A DNA stretch of 6,818 nt, from NCBI GenBank assembly GCA_020442965.1, contig JAGRJB010000318.1, positions 1 to 6,818 of the forward strand, given 5' to 3'. This DNA comes from Pseudomonadales bacterium. Lineage in GTDB: Bacteria; Pseudomonadota; Gammaproteobacteria; Steroidobacterales; Steroidobacteraceae. How positions within the stretch are numbered: the stretch's first letter is position 1; the number at the start of each line of letters is the position of its first letter. A program made the translations under genes and the position numbers. Positions 1 to 5,469 of this stretch are shown piece by piece. The notes under the pieces were generated by a model. It was given only the letters and a program-made list of their open reading frames with translations. It made no database searches and was not told the origin of the DNA.

Positions 1-195
1 GTGCTTGAGCGTGCTCTGGGAGCGGCGCTCGCCGCGGGCCGCACGCCGACCGATGAAGCGCAGGCGATCGAATGGCTAGGCCTCGTGCCGAGGCTCGTGC
101 CGGGCGACGCCCGCAATATCAAAGTGACGACCGCCGCTGATCTCGCGCTCGTGACGGCGCTGCTCGAAGTGCGCAAGGCGCACGCGGCGGAGTAA
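1..195 (+). CDS. ispD: IspD, 2-C-methyl-D-erythritol 4-phosphate cytidylyltransferase (C-terminal fragment)
   Basis: This is the last 64 residues of IspD, which joins CTP and 2-C-methyl-D-erythritol 4-phosphate in the cytoplasmic MEP route to isoprenoids. The gene is cut by the left edge of the window, so the GTG at base 1 should not be read as the start. The visible part carries the family's C-terminal signature: TDEAQAIEW (residues 17-25 of the fragment), then RLVPGDARNIKVTTAADLAL, matching the 'TDEAsAmE...LVeGr.dNIKvT.peDLalA' pattern known from E. coli IspD, including the conserved NIKVT lysine. It ends in TAA nine bases before ispF, the usual ispDF arrangement. The immediate ispF neighbour makes the identification firm despite the truncation. 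Confidence 0.92.
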   Translation: MLERALGAALAAGRTPTDEAQAIEWLGLVPRLVPGDARNIKVTTAADLALVTALLEVRKAHAAE

Positions 196-204
196 GCTAC
201 CCGC

Positions 205-684
205 ATGCGCATCGGCACAGGATTCGACGTGCATGCGTTCGGGCCAGGCGATTCGATCGTACTGGCGGGTGTTCGCATGGCACATTCACGCGGCATCATC
301 GCGCACTCGGACGGCGACGTTGTGCTGCACGCACTTTGCGATGCCTTGTTAGGCGCTGCCGGGCTCGGAGACATCGGTATGCATTTTCCGGATACGGATC
401 CGCTGTGGAGGGGCGTCGCCAGCAGTCGCTTTGTGTCGACGGTCATGGAGATGCTGAGCGTGCGCGGCTGGGTCGTCGGCAATGCGGACATCACCGTGAT
501 CGCCGAGGTTCCGAAGCTCGCGCCCTATCGTCTGGAGATGCGCCGCACGCTGGCGCAGCTGCTAGGGGTCGGCGAGAACCAGGTGAACATCAAGGCCACG
601 ACCACGGAAAATCTCGGGTTTTTGGGCCGCCGCGAAGGCGTTGCGGCGCAGGCCGTCGTGTTGCTCGCGCCAAAGCCGGGTTGA
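205..684 (+). CDS. ispF: IspF, 2-C-methyl-D-erythritol 2,4-cyclodiphosphate synthase
   Basis: IspF cyclises 4-diphosphocytidyl-methylerythritol 2-phosphate to methylerythritol 2,4-cyclodiphosphate with release of CMP. At 159 residues it has the normal family length (E. coli 159). The metal-site residues Asp8 and His10 (GFDVH) and His42 are at the E. coli positions. HSDGD (34-38), [11 protein letters not shown] (55-65) and [16 protein letters not shown] (130-145) are all intact, so the enzyme should be active as a trimer. The ATG at 205 gives the exact family N-terminus [10 protein letters not shown]; a GGAG (189-192) inside the end of ispD is the only nearby ribosome-binding candidate. It lies between ispD and truD, presumably in one operon. 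The stop TGA at 682-684 is in the same reading frame as truD. Confidence 0.98.
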   Translation: MRIGTGFDVHAFGPGDSIVLAGVRMAHSRGIIAHSDGDVVLHALCDALLGAAGLGDIGMHFPDTDPLWRGVASSRFVSTVMEMLSVRGWVVGNADITVIAEVPKLAPYRLEMRRTLAQLLGVGENQVNIKATTTENLGFLGRREGVAAQAVVLLAPKPG

Positions 685-705
685 TGCCCGTGCCTGCCAA
701 GCGCA

Positions 706-1782
706 GTGCTACCTGACGACTGGTTGTCCGTGGCGCTCGAACCGCCACGCGCCCATGGCGAACCGTTGGGTGCGGGTAGCATACGTGTAGCCCCCGAGGA
801 TTTTGTGGTCGACGAACTGCTTGGCTTCGAGCCGGCAGGTGATGGCCCACACGTCATGTTGCAGGTACGCAAATGCGGCGCCAACACCGAATGGGTGGCG
901 CGCGAACTCGCACGGCATGCGAAATGTCGCCCGTTCGATGTCGGTTTCGCCGGACTCAAGGATCGTCATGCTGTAACCACGCAGCACTTCACCGTGCCGC
1001 GCGGTCGCGATACCGTCGAGTCCTGGTTGGATGTCGCAGGCGATGGCTATGAAGTACTTGCCGCAACCGGGCATACTCGCAAACTGCCCCGCGGCGCGCT
1101 CGCGGGCAACCGGTTCGAGCTGCGGATCCGCAATGTGCGGACCGCAGCCGGCGCGCCGGTTGCAGCGGCGGTACTTGCAGCCCGACTTGACGCCATCAAA
1201 ATGACCGGTGTCCCTAACTACTTTGGTCCGCAGCGGTTCGGTCGCGATGCGAACAATTTGCGGTCCGTCGCGGCGGGGGATCTGCCGCGCGATCGATCCA
1301 CGCGGGGCTACGTGCTCTCCACGGCGCGCTCGTTGATTTTCAACGCGGTGTTGGGCGAGCGAGTGCGCGATGGTAGCTGGAATCAGTTGTTGCCGGGCGA
1401 TGCCGCCAATCTCGAAGGCAGTGGCAGCGTATTCCCGGTGACGGAGCTGGACGATGCGTTGCGCGCGCGCGTGCTGGAGGGTGATCTGCACCCGACCGGG
1501 CCGCTGTGCGGCGCCTCCGAGCAAAGTGCTGCGCGGCAACTGGTGGGCGCGGCACCAGCTCTGCTCGAGGCGAGTGTCGCTGCGAGATTTCCCGCGGCGC
1601 TGCAGCTGATCGAGCGTGCCGCGATGAAACCCGAGCGGCGGGCGCTCAGGTTGATGGCAGGGGATCTGGCATTCGATATGCTGGAGGCGAGCGCACTGCG
1701 GCTACGGTTCACGCTGCCTGCCGGCAGTTTTGCGACGACGGTATTGCGCGAACTCGTGGCGGCCGACAATTCGGGCGAGTGA
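706..1782 (+). CDS. truD: TruD, tRNA pseudouridine(13) synthase
   Basis: TruD isomerises uridine 13 of tRNA (notably tRNA-Glu) to pseudouridine. At 358 residues it is close to E. coli TruD (349). Visible family motifs in order are PEDFVVDELLGFEP (30-43), GFAGLKDRHAVTTQ (80-93) with the predicted catalytic Asp86, GNRFEL (134-139), the NYFGPQRFG block (171-179), and LPAGSFATTVLREL near the C-terminus. The start is GTG at 706. Only 21 bp separate it from the ispF stop, no ATG is available in frame, and a 706 start places the PEDFVV motif at about the expected distance from the N-terminus. No good Shine-Dalgarno sequence precedes it, so translation may depend on coupling to ispF. GTG at 730 is an alternative but would shorten the N-terminus. 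Confidence 0.97.
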   Translation: MLPDDWLSVALEPPRAHGEPLGAGSIRVAPEDFVVDELLGFEPAGDGPHVMLQVRKCGANTEWVARELARHAKCRPFDVGFAGLKDRHAVTTQHFTVPRGRDTVESWLDVAGDGYEVLAATGHTRKLPRGALAGNRFELRIRNVRTAAGAPVAAAVLAARLDAIKMTGVPNYFGPQRFGRDANNLRSVAAGDLPRDRSTRGYVLSTARSLIFNAVLGERVRDGSWNQLLPGDAANLEGSGSVFPVTELDDALRARVLEGDLHPTGPLCGASEQSAARQLVGAAPALLEASVAARFPAALQLIERAAMKPERRALRLMAGDLAFDMLEASALRLRFTLPAGSFATTVLRELVAADNSGE

Positions 1783-1784
1783 TT

Positions 1785-1790
1785 GGGAGG
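1785..1790 (+). promoter_or_regulatory. Ribosome binding site fixing the start of the enoyl-CoA isomerase-like gene
   Basis: GGGAGG lies directly after the truD stop and 9 bases before the ATG at 1800. The reading frame is open upstream to 1506, inside truD, so this site is what decides the start. It also shows that the gene follows truD as the next cistron of the run. Confidence 0.75.
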
Positions 1791-1799
1791 CGTATCGGG

Positions 1800-2621
1800 A
1801 TGTTAGAGATTCATGAGCACGTACTCGCGCCACCGGCGGGCACGGGCTGTATCCGCGAGTTGCGCCTCAATCGCCCGCCAGTCAACGGGCTCAACCCGGC
1901 GCTTGTCGATTCACTTATCGATGAGCTGGCGTCGCTCGATCAGGAGGTGCGCGCTGTAATCGTCAGTGGCCAGCACGGCGTCTTCTCGGCTGGTCTCGAT
2001 GTTCCGGCGCTGCTCAAGCTCGATCATCGTGGCATCGCCAAGTACTTTGGAAGTCTCTGGCGGCTGCAGGCGCTGCTGGCGACTTGCCGCGTGCCCCTGT
2101 TGTACGCGATCACGGGACATTGCCCGGCCGGCGGCACGGTACTCGCGCTGTACGGCGACTACCGAGTGATGGCACAGGCCGTTGCGGGTGAGCAGCCCTA
2201 TCGGATTGGCTTGAACGAAGTGCAGGTGGGACTGACTCCGGGACCTCTCATCCAGGCCGCCTTTGCGCGGATCGTGGGAGCGCATGCGGCGGCGCAATTG
2301 CTGACGCGCGGCGCATTGGTGGACTCGGCCCAGGCATTGCGTCTCGGTCTGGTAGATGAGCTCGCGCCGCCGTTGTTAGTAGTCGAGCGCACGGTCGAGG
2401 TGGCGCGCGAAATCACGCGCGCACCCCTGCAAGCGATGCGCCGGGCGCGCGACTGCGCACGCCAGGATCTGGTGCTGTTGTTTGGCCCGCCACAGGAAGC
2501 CGCCGCGCGTGCGGCCAAGTTTGCCGACGATGCGGCGCAGGTCTGGTGGTCCGAAGAAGCGCAAGCCACGTTGCAGCACCTGTTTGCCAAGCGCGGTAGC
2601 GACAGCCGTTCGTGCCGTTAG
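1800..2621 (+). CDS. Crotonase-superfamily protein, enoyl-CoA delta isomerase (ECI)-like
   Basis: A 273-residue crotonase/enoyl-CoA hydratase-isomerase fold protein. Best guess: it shifts the double bond of 3-enoyl-CoA to trans-2-enoyl-CoA so unsaturated acyl chains can enter beta-oxidation. Seen in the sequence: PVNGLN (27-32), the oxyanion-hole segment FSAGLD (62-67), GHCPAGGTVLALYGDYRVM (106-124), and IGLNEVQVG (136-144). The last two resemble the mitochondrial ECI1 pattern (NGaCPAGG...DYRilA...IGLNEtQlG), in which the Glu of the LNE motif is the single catalytic acid/base; here that is Glu140. The ATG at 1800 is chosen for its GGGAGG 9 bases upstream and because the protein then starts directly at the fold. 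It trails truD by 17 bp and converges on the Smr gene. I infer isomerase rather than hydratase because of the single catalytic Glu; the exact substrate is unknown. Confidence 0.9.
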   Translation: MLEIHEHVLAPPAGTGCIRELRLNRPPVNGLNPALVDSLIDELASLDQEVRAVIVSGQHGVFSAGLDVPALLKLDHRGIAKYFGSLWRLQALLATCRVPLLYAITGHCPAGGTVLALYGDYRVMAQAVAGEQPYRIGLNEVQVGLTPGPLIQAAFARIVGAHAAAQLLTRGALVDSAQALRLGLVDELAPPLLVVERTVEVAREITRAPLQAMRRARDCARQDLVLLFGPPQEAAARAAKFADDAAQVWWSEEAQATLQHLFAKRGSDSRSCR

Positions 2622-2630
2622 TTGCGCGAT

Positions 2631-3191
2631 TCAGTGCTTGCCGGCGAGCAGCACGTACAGCGCGCCGGTGCCACCGTCGATCGGTCGCGCGGTGCAGAAG
2701 GCCACTACCGGGCCGGTCTTGCGCAGCACCAGATTCACTGCGACTTTCAATACCGGTCCGCGAGGACCCGAGCGCAAGCCTTTGCCATGGATCACCCGCA
2801 CACAGTGCAGGTCACGCGCGAGCGCTTCGGCCAGAAACTCTCGCAGCACTCGCTTGCATTCCTCGACATTGAGGCCGTGCAAATCGCATTCGGCGTCGAC
2901 GCGGTATTCGCCGCGGCGCAGTTTCCCGACGATGCTTGCCTTGATGCCGGCCCGCCGGAAGGACACCTCATCGCCCGTTTCGATCCAGTCGCCGGCCGTG
3001 TCGGAATCGAGACTTTCGATGAGCACCGCGGCGCGGTCAGCAGCGGAAAATCTTGCGCGCGGTGGCATCTTCGGCTTGGCGGCTACGATGCGCGGTTCGA
3101 GCTTGAGGCGAGTGACATCGCGAACGGCATCGCGAAACAGCTGCCGATCGTCGTCATTCACGCCCTCGATGTGTTTTCTGGGGCCTTTCAC
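2631..3191 (-). CDS. smrA: Smr-domain protein, SmrA (YdaL)-like putative endonuclease
   Basis: A 186-residue protein with a C-terminal Smr (small MutS-related) domain, the fold also found at the end of MutS2. Smr proteins are nucleases acting on DNA or RNA; E. coli SmrB cleaves mRNA at collided ribosomes. Visible: DDRQLFRDAVRDVTRLK (14-30), RRAGIKASIVGKLRRGEY (79-96), DLHG (103-106), VIHGKG (133-138) and GGTGALYVLL (173-182). The N-terminal and GKLRxGxY segments resemble E. coli SmrA more than SmrB, as I recall those sequences. The DLHG and HGKG signature motifs are intact. The start is GTG at 3191 with GGGAGG just upstream (spacing 4). The gene is transcribed against the ispDF-truD run, converging on the isomerase-like gene with 9 bp between stops, and diverges from surE. 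Its substrate cannot be deduced from sequence alone. Confidence 0.92.
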   Translation of the reverse strand: MKGPRKHIEGVNDDDRQLFRDAVRDVTRLKLEPRIVAAKPKMPPRARFSAADRAAVLIESLDSDTAGDWIETGDEVSFRRAGIKASIVGKLRRGEYRVDAECDLHGLNVEECKRVLREFLAEALARDLHCVRVIHGKGLRSGPRGPVLKVAVNLVLRKTGPVVAFCTARPIDGGTGALYVLLAGKH

Positions 3192-3195
3192 GCTA

Positions 3196-3201
3196 CCTCC
3201 C
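3196..3201 (-). promoter_or_regulatory. Ribosome binding site of the Smr-domain gene
   Basis: CCTCCC on the plus strand reads GGGAGG on the minus strand, 4 bases before the GTG start at 3191. It supports the GTG start; there is no in-frame ATG nearby. Confidence 0.65.
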
Positions 3202-3206
3202 GACGC

Positions 3207-3222
3207 ATACTTTCAGTATATT
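3207..3222. promoter_or_regulatory. Candidate divergent promoter core for smrA and surE (overlapping -10 elements)
   Basis: The 78-bp gap between the Smr gene (minus) and surE (plus) holds an AT-rich core in otherwise GC-rich DNA. The inverted repeat ATACT-TTC-AGTAT spans 3207-3219. On the minus strand TATACT occupies 3220-3215, a 5/6 match to the -10 consensus, with weak -35-like sequence (TTTGCG or TTGCGC, 3242-3236) at 15-16 bp. On the plus strand TATATT occupies 3217-3222, also 5/6, without a good -35. The two hexamers overlap on opposite strands. The positions are seen; promoter activity and direction are inferred. Confidence 0.45.
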
Positions 3223-3269
3223 GCCCGCCGGCGCCGCGCAAAGTCACTCGGCGAAAATTTCGGTCTCGC

Positions 3270-4025
3270 TTGCGTATTCTCATTTCAAACGACGATGGCT
3301 ATCGCGCCAAGGGCATTGTCGCGTTACGCGATGCGCTCACCGGTCTCGGAGAGCTCACCGTCGTTGCGCCCGATCGCAATCGCAGCGGCGCAAGCAATTC
3401 ACTGACACTCGATGTGCCGGTGCGAGTCGGCAAGGCTGAGCCGGGCACTTTCTTTGTCCTGGGCACGCCTACCGATTGCGTGCACCTCGCGATTTCAGGG
3501 TTGTTCGAGCTCGAGTACGATCTCGTGATCTCCGGTATCAACGATGGTGAGAATCTCGGCGATGACACGCTCTACTCGGGCACCGTTGCGGCAGCGATGG
3601 AAGGGCGGTTTCTCGGTAAGCCCGCGGTTGCGGTGTCCCTGCAGCGCGATGACACGCGTGAGCGCCACTATGCAACCGCGGGGTACTACGCGCGCCTGAT
3701 TATCGAACGCTTGATCGCCTCGCCACTCGAGCCGACGCCCATATTGAGCGTCAACGTGCCGAACTTGCCGCTCGATAAGATCAAGGGCGTGCGCGTGACG
3801 CGGCTTGGGAATCGCCATCGATCCGAAAAGGTAACGCGTGCGACCGATCCGCGCGGTCGTACGGTGTACTGGATCGGCACATCCGGCCCAGGCCAGGACG
3901 CGGGCGAGTCGACCGATTTTCATGCCGTCGCGAATGGCTATGTTTCAGTGACCCCGCTTGCCGTCGATTTGACACGGCACAGTGCGCTCGGTGCCGTGCG
4001 CGGCTGGTTGGGGGCGGACGAGTGA
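3270..4025 (+). CDS. surE: SurE, 5'/3'-nucleotidase (stationary-phase survival protein)
   Basis: SurE is a metal-dependent phosphatase that removes phosphate from nucleoside 5'- and 3'-monophosphates and short polyphosphate, and supports survival in stationary phase. With the TTG start at 3270 the protein is 251 residues (E. coli 253) and begins [11 protein letters not shown], the family N-terminus. The metal ligands are present: Asp8 and Asp9 (NDDG), Ser39 (DRNRSGAS) and Asn91 ([10 protein letters not shown]). [11 protein letters not shown] (102-112) and the C-terminal [16 protein letters not shown] block are typical. No ATG or GTG lies near this point and the Shine-Dalgarno region is weak, so expression may be low or regulated at initiation. 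The frame is open upstream across the Smr gene, but that part is antisense to it. The gene overlaps pcm by four bases, the classic surE-pcm pair. Confidence 0.97.
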   Translation: MRILISNDDGYRAKGIVALRDALTGLGELTVVAPDRNRSGASNSLTLDVPVRVGKAEPGTFFVLGTPTDCVHLAISGLFELEYDLVISGINDGENLGDDTLYSGTVAAAMEGRFLGKPAVAVSLQRDDTRERHYATAGYYARLIIERLIASPLEPTPILSVNVPNLPLDKIKGVRVTRLGNRHRSEKVTRATDPRGRTVYWIGTSGPGQDAGESTDFHAVANGYVSVTPLAVDLTRHSALGAVRGWLGADE

Positions 4026-4690
4026 TTCAGGCGGACCGGCGCCTCGCCGGGATCGGTATGACATCGCTGCGTACGCGCGATCGACTGATTCAGAGACTAC
4101 GCGATCAAGGCATCAAGAATCTCGCGGTGCTCGATCGGATCCGCAACGTGCCGCGGCACATCTTCATGGACGAAGCGCTCGCGAGTCGAGCGTACGAGGA
4201 TACGGCGCTGCCAATTGGCTTCGGCCAGACGATCTCGCAACCTTACATTGTTGCGCGCATGACCGAGGCGCTGCTCGACGGACCGCCACTCAGGAACGTG
4301 CTGGAAGTTGGCACCGGGTGCGGCTATCAGACTGCTGTGCTCGCGTTGTTTACAGACAAGATCGCGACGATTGAACGTATCAAGCCGTTGCTGCAACGAA
4401 CCAAGTTGCGGCTCAAGGAGCTAGGCATCAAGAACGTGCGCTTTCGTCATGGTGATGGCACGACCGGCTGGCCCACACATGCACCGTACGACGGAATCAT
4501 TGTCGCGGCAGCGCCGCTCACGGTGCCGAGCGCGCTGCTCGATCAACTCGCGCCCGGAGGCCGCTTGATCGTTCCGGTGGGTCCCGACGGTCAGCAGGAG
4601 CTGATTCGCTTCACGCGACGAGAGCAACGAATCGATCGGCAGAATCTCGGGCCCGTGTCGTTTGTGCCGCTCTTGGGCGGGACAAGCTAG
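4022..4690 (+). CDS. pcm: Pcm, protein-L-isoaspartate O-methyltransferase
   Basis: Pcm methylates L-isoaspartyl residues in age-damaged proteins using S-adenosylmethionine, starting their repair to aspartate. The 222-residue product has [15 protein letters not shown] (68-82), the SAM-binding motif [17 protein letters not shown] (93-108), HGDG (143-146), the [10 protein letters not shown] region and the terminal FVPLLGG. Motif I has Cys100 where GTGSGY is usual. The GTG start at 4022 overlaps the surE stop (GTGA), suggesting translational coupling. The ATG at 4058 (residue 13, [10 protein letters not shown]) would give 210 residues, close to E. coli Pcm. I keep the longer form because a GIGMTS lead is, as I recall, present in Xanthomonas relatives; either start is possible. 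The pairing with surE fits a joint stationary-phase maintenance role. Confidence 0.96.
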   Translation: MIQADRRLAGIGMTSLRTRDRLIQRLRDQGIKNLAVLDRIRNVPRHIFMDEALASRAYEDTALPIGFGQTISQPYIVARMTEALLDGPPLRNVLEVGTGCGYQTAVLALFTDKIATIERIKPLLQRTKLRLKELGIKNVRFRHGDGTTGWPTHAPYDGIIVAAAPLTVPSALLDQLAPGGRLIVPVGPDGQQELIRFTRREQRIDRQNLGPVSFVPLLGGTS

Positions 4691-5049
4691 ACGCTCAACA
4701 GTGACTTGCCACGCTTAGCAATAGAGCACTTTAATTGATACGTATAAGCGCTTGATTTCTATAAAAGACGATCTTCACGCTGGTCAGGAAACGTCAAGAA
4801 AATCATATGCCTTGCTTGCGTTCCTCTATTTGACATGTTTTGATGTCGGCGTTCGCAGACAGTGCCTTTCTGGCTGTTGGCGGGAGGGGTACCGGATGAA
4901 GGCATAGGGGAGAACGGGGAAGTCTCGGAAAAAACAAGAAGAAGCCGAACGCAACAACAAAAAATGCAGTCGTACGGAGTCTGTCAGCTCAACGGCGACT
5001 GGTGAATCGTTAGTACTTTCTCTCCCTGTGCCTTCTTTCGGTGCTCCTC
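4691..5049. other. Gene-free, AT-richer intergenic stretch after pcm
   Basis: About 360 bp with no convincing gene and visibly lower GC than its surroundings, especially 4720-4845. Seen in it: two abutting 8-bp palindromes, ATACGTAT (4738-4745) and AAGCGCTT (4746-4753); a promoter-like pair TTGATA (4735-4740) and TATAAA (4760-4765) with a long 19-bp spacer; TTGACA at 4830-4835 without a matching -10; an inverted repeat GACAT-6 nt-ATGTC (4832-4847); an inverted repeat TGCCTT/AAGGCA (4863-4868, 4899-4904); and two A6 tracts 30 bp apart (4929-4934, 4959-4964). Small open frames, such as 13 codons from 4964, lack ribosome sites. It could hold a small RNA, a regulatory region, or the remains of a lost gene; nothing decides among these. 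Confidence 0.6.
4959..5001 (-). terminator. Possible intrinsic terminator of the DUF498-like gene
   Basis: Downstream of the minus-strand gene ending at 5050, the minus strand reads CAGTCG (5001-4996), then 23 bases with a small inner GAG/CTC pairing, then CGACTG (4972-4967), and two bases later six T (4964-4959). This is a stem followed by a T tract in the correct orientation. The outer stem is only 6 bp and the loop is long, so it would be a weak terminator. Confidence 0.35.
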
Positions 5050-5421
5050 TCAGTCGAATAGAACGGCGAGCACCGCGCGCCGTCCCTCGGACACCAGCAC
5101 GTTGAAGGTGCGACAGGCCGCGCCGAGTTCCATCACCTCGAGCCCGATAGCGCGTGCTCCAAACTCGGCACGCAGCGCCGCGCGAGGAAAGACGGCGCGC
5201 GCGCCCGTGGCGAGCAGCACGACTTCCGGCTCGAGAGCGAGAATCGGCGCCAGTTTCGTTGCGTCGAGTTCGGCGACACTGCGCGGCTCCCAATCGGCGA
5301 TCAATTGATCGGCGCTCAGCACGAAGTTCTCGGTCAGCTCGCGTTCCGGAAGCCGAACGCGATGTGCGTCGTAGCCACGTATCACATGGAGCGAGGCAGG
5401 TTTCTGCAGCGTGATCTGCAT
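5050..5421 (-). CDS. Mth938/DUF498-domain protein (Xcc1710-like, NDUFAF3 fold)
   Basis: A 123-residue protein of the Mth938-like/DUF498 family, which includes Xanthomonas Xcc1710 and the mitochondrial complex I assembly factor NDUFAF3. The bacterial function is not established. Seen: NFVLSADQL (32-40), the strand-rich LEPEVVLLATGARAVFP core (63-79), and IGLEVMELGAACRTFNVLVSEGRRAVLAVL (92-121), the strongly conserved C-terminal half of the family, including the GAACRTFN block. Length fits the family (about 120-130). The ATG at 5421 is chosen because the fold begins there; the frame stays open back to a GTG at 5478, but that would overlap the divergent gene's start and its extra residues look non-conserved. 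No Shine-Dalgarno sequence precedes the ATG. It stands alone on the minus strand, 48 bp from the divergent RpfE-type gene. Confidence 0.88.
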   Translation of the reverse strand: MQITLQKPASLHVIRGYDAHRVRLPERELTENFVLSADQLIADWEPRSVAELDATKLAPILALEPEVVLLATGARAVFPRAALRAEFGARAIGLEVMELGAACRTFNVLVSEGRRAVLAVLFD

Positions 5422-5430
5422 GGTGCAGAG

Positions 5431-5459
5431 GATATACGATACGCCGCGTTTGTTGTCAG
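5431..5459 (-). promoter_or_regulatory. Candidate sigma-70 promoter of the DUF498-like gene
   Basis: On the minus strand CTGACA (5459-5454, 5/6 to TTGACA) is followed by exactly 17 bp and TATATC (5436-5431, 4/6 to TATAAT). Transcription would start near 5424, only a few bases before the ATG at 5421, implying a near-leaderless mRNA and fitting the missing Shine-Dalgarno sequence. The -35 overlaps the ribosome site of the divergent gene. Confidence 0.45.
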
Positions 5460-5466
5460 GAGGTGA
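5458..5466 (+). promoter_or_regulatory. Strong ribosome binding site deciding the TTG start of the RpfE-type gene
   Basis: AGGAGGTGA is a full 9-base match to the complement of the 16S rRNA 3' end, with 6 bases between AGGAGG and the TTG at 5470. It is the strongest ribosome site in the window and makes the unusual TTG start credible. It may compensate for the weak start codon. Confidence 0.8.
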
Positions 5467-5469
5467 CGC

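Noticed and set aside
709..1539. 276-codon minus-strand frame opposite truD
   Set aside because: Antisense shadow of truD, whose motifs are complete; no domain features of its own.
1506..1799. N-terminal extension of the isomerase-like gene into truD
   Set aside because: It reads through truD coding sequence in another frame. The GGGAGG and ATG at 1800 give a protein that begins at the crotonase fold.
2622..3269. Plus-strand open frame running across the Smr gene in frame with surE, suggesting a long SurE fusion
   Set aside because: The upstream part is antisense to a gene with clear Smr motifs, has no family features, and SurE is full length from 3270. Long antisense frames are common at this GC content.
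2482..3405. Another long plus-strand open frame of 307 codons spanning the end of the isomerase-like gene, smrA and the surE start
   Set aside because: It overlaps three well-supported genes, is Arg/Ser-rich low-complexity sequence, and has no recognisable motif.
4686..4740. Possible rho-independent terminator after pcm
   Set aside because: Only 4-bp stems (for example TTGC 4706-4709 with GCAA 4718-4721) and no T tract directly after them.
4830..4858. Promoter based on the perfect TTGACA at 4830-4835
   Set aside because: No acceptable -10 hexamer at 16-18 bp; the downstream bases are GC-rich (TCGCAG region).
4882..4907. Ribosome-site-like GGGAGGGG followed by ATG at 4896
   Set aside because: The frame is MKA and then a stop; it is not a gene, though it could be a chance or leader-like feature.
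4964..5005. 13-codon open frame (ATG 4964) in the spacer
   Set aside because: No ribosome binding site and no conservation evidence available; it also overlaps the candidate terminator hairpin.
4826..5293. Minus-strand frame covering much of the post-pcm spacer and part of the DUF498-like gene
   Set aside because: Its upstream half is an out-of-frame reading of the DUF498-like gene, Arg-rich and without motifs. The rest is simply a stop-free run into the spacer with no start signal.
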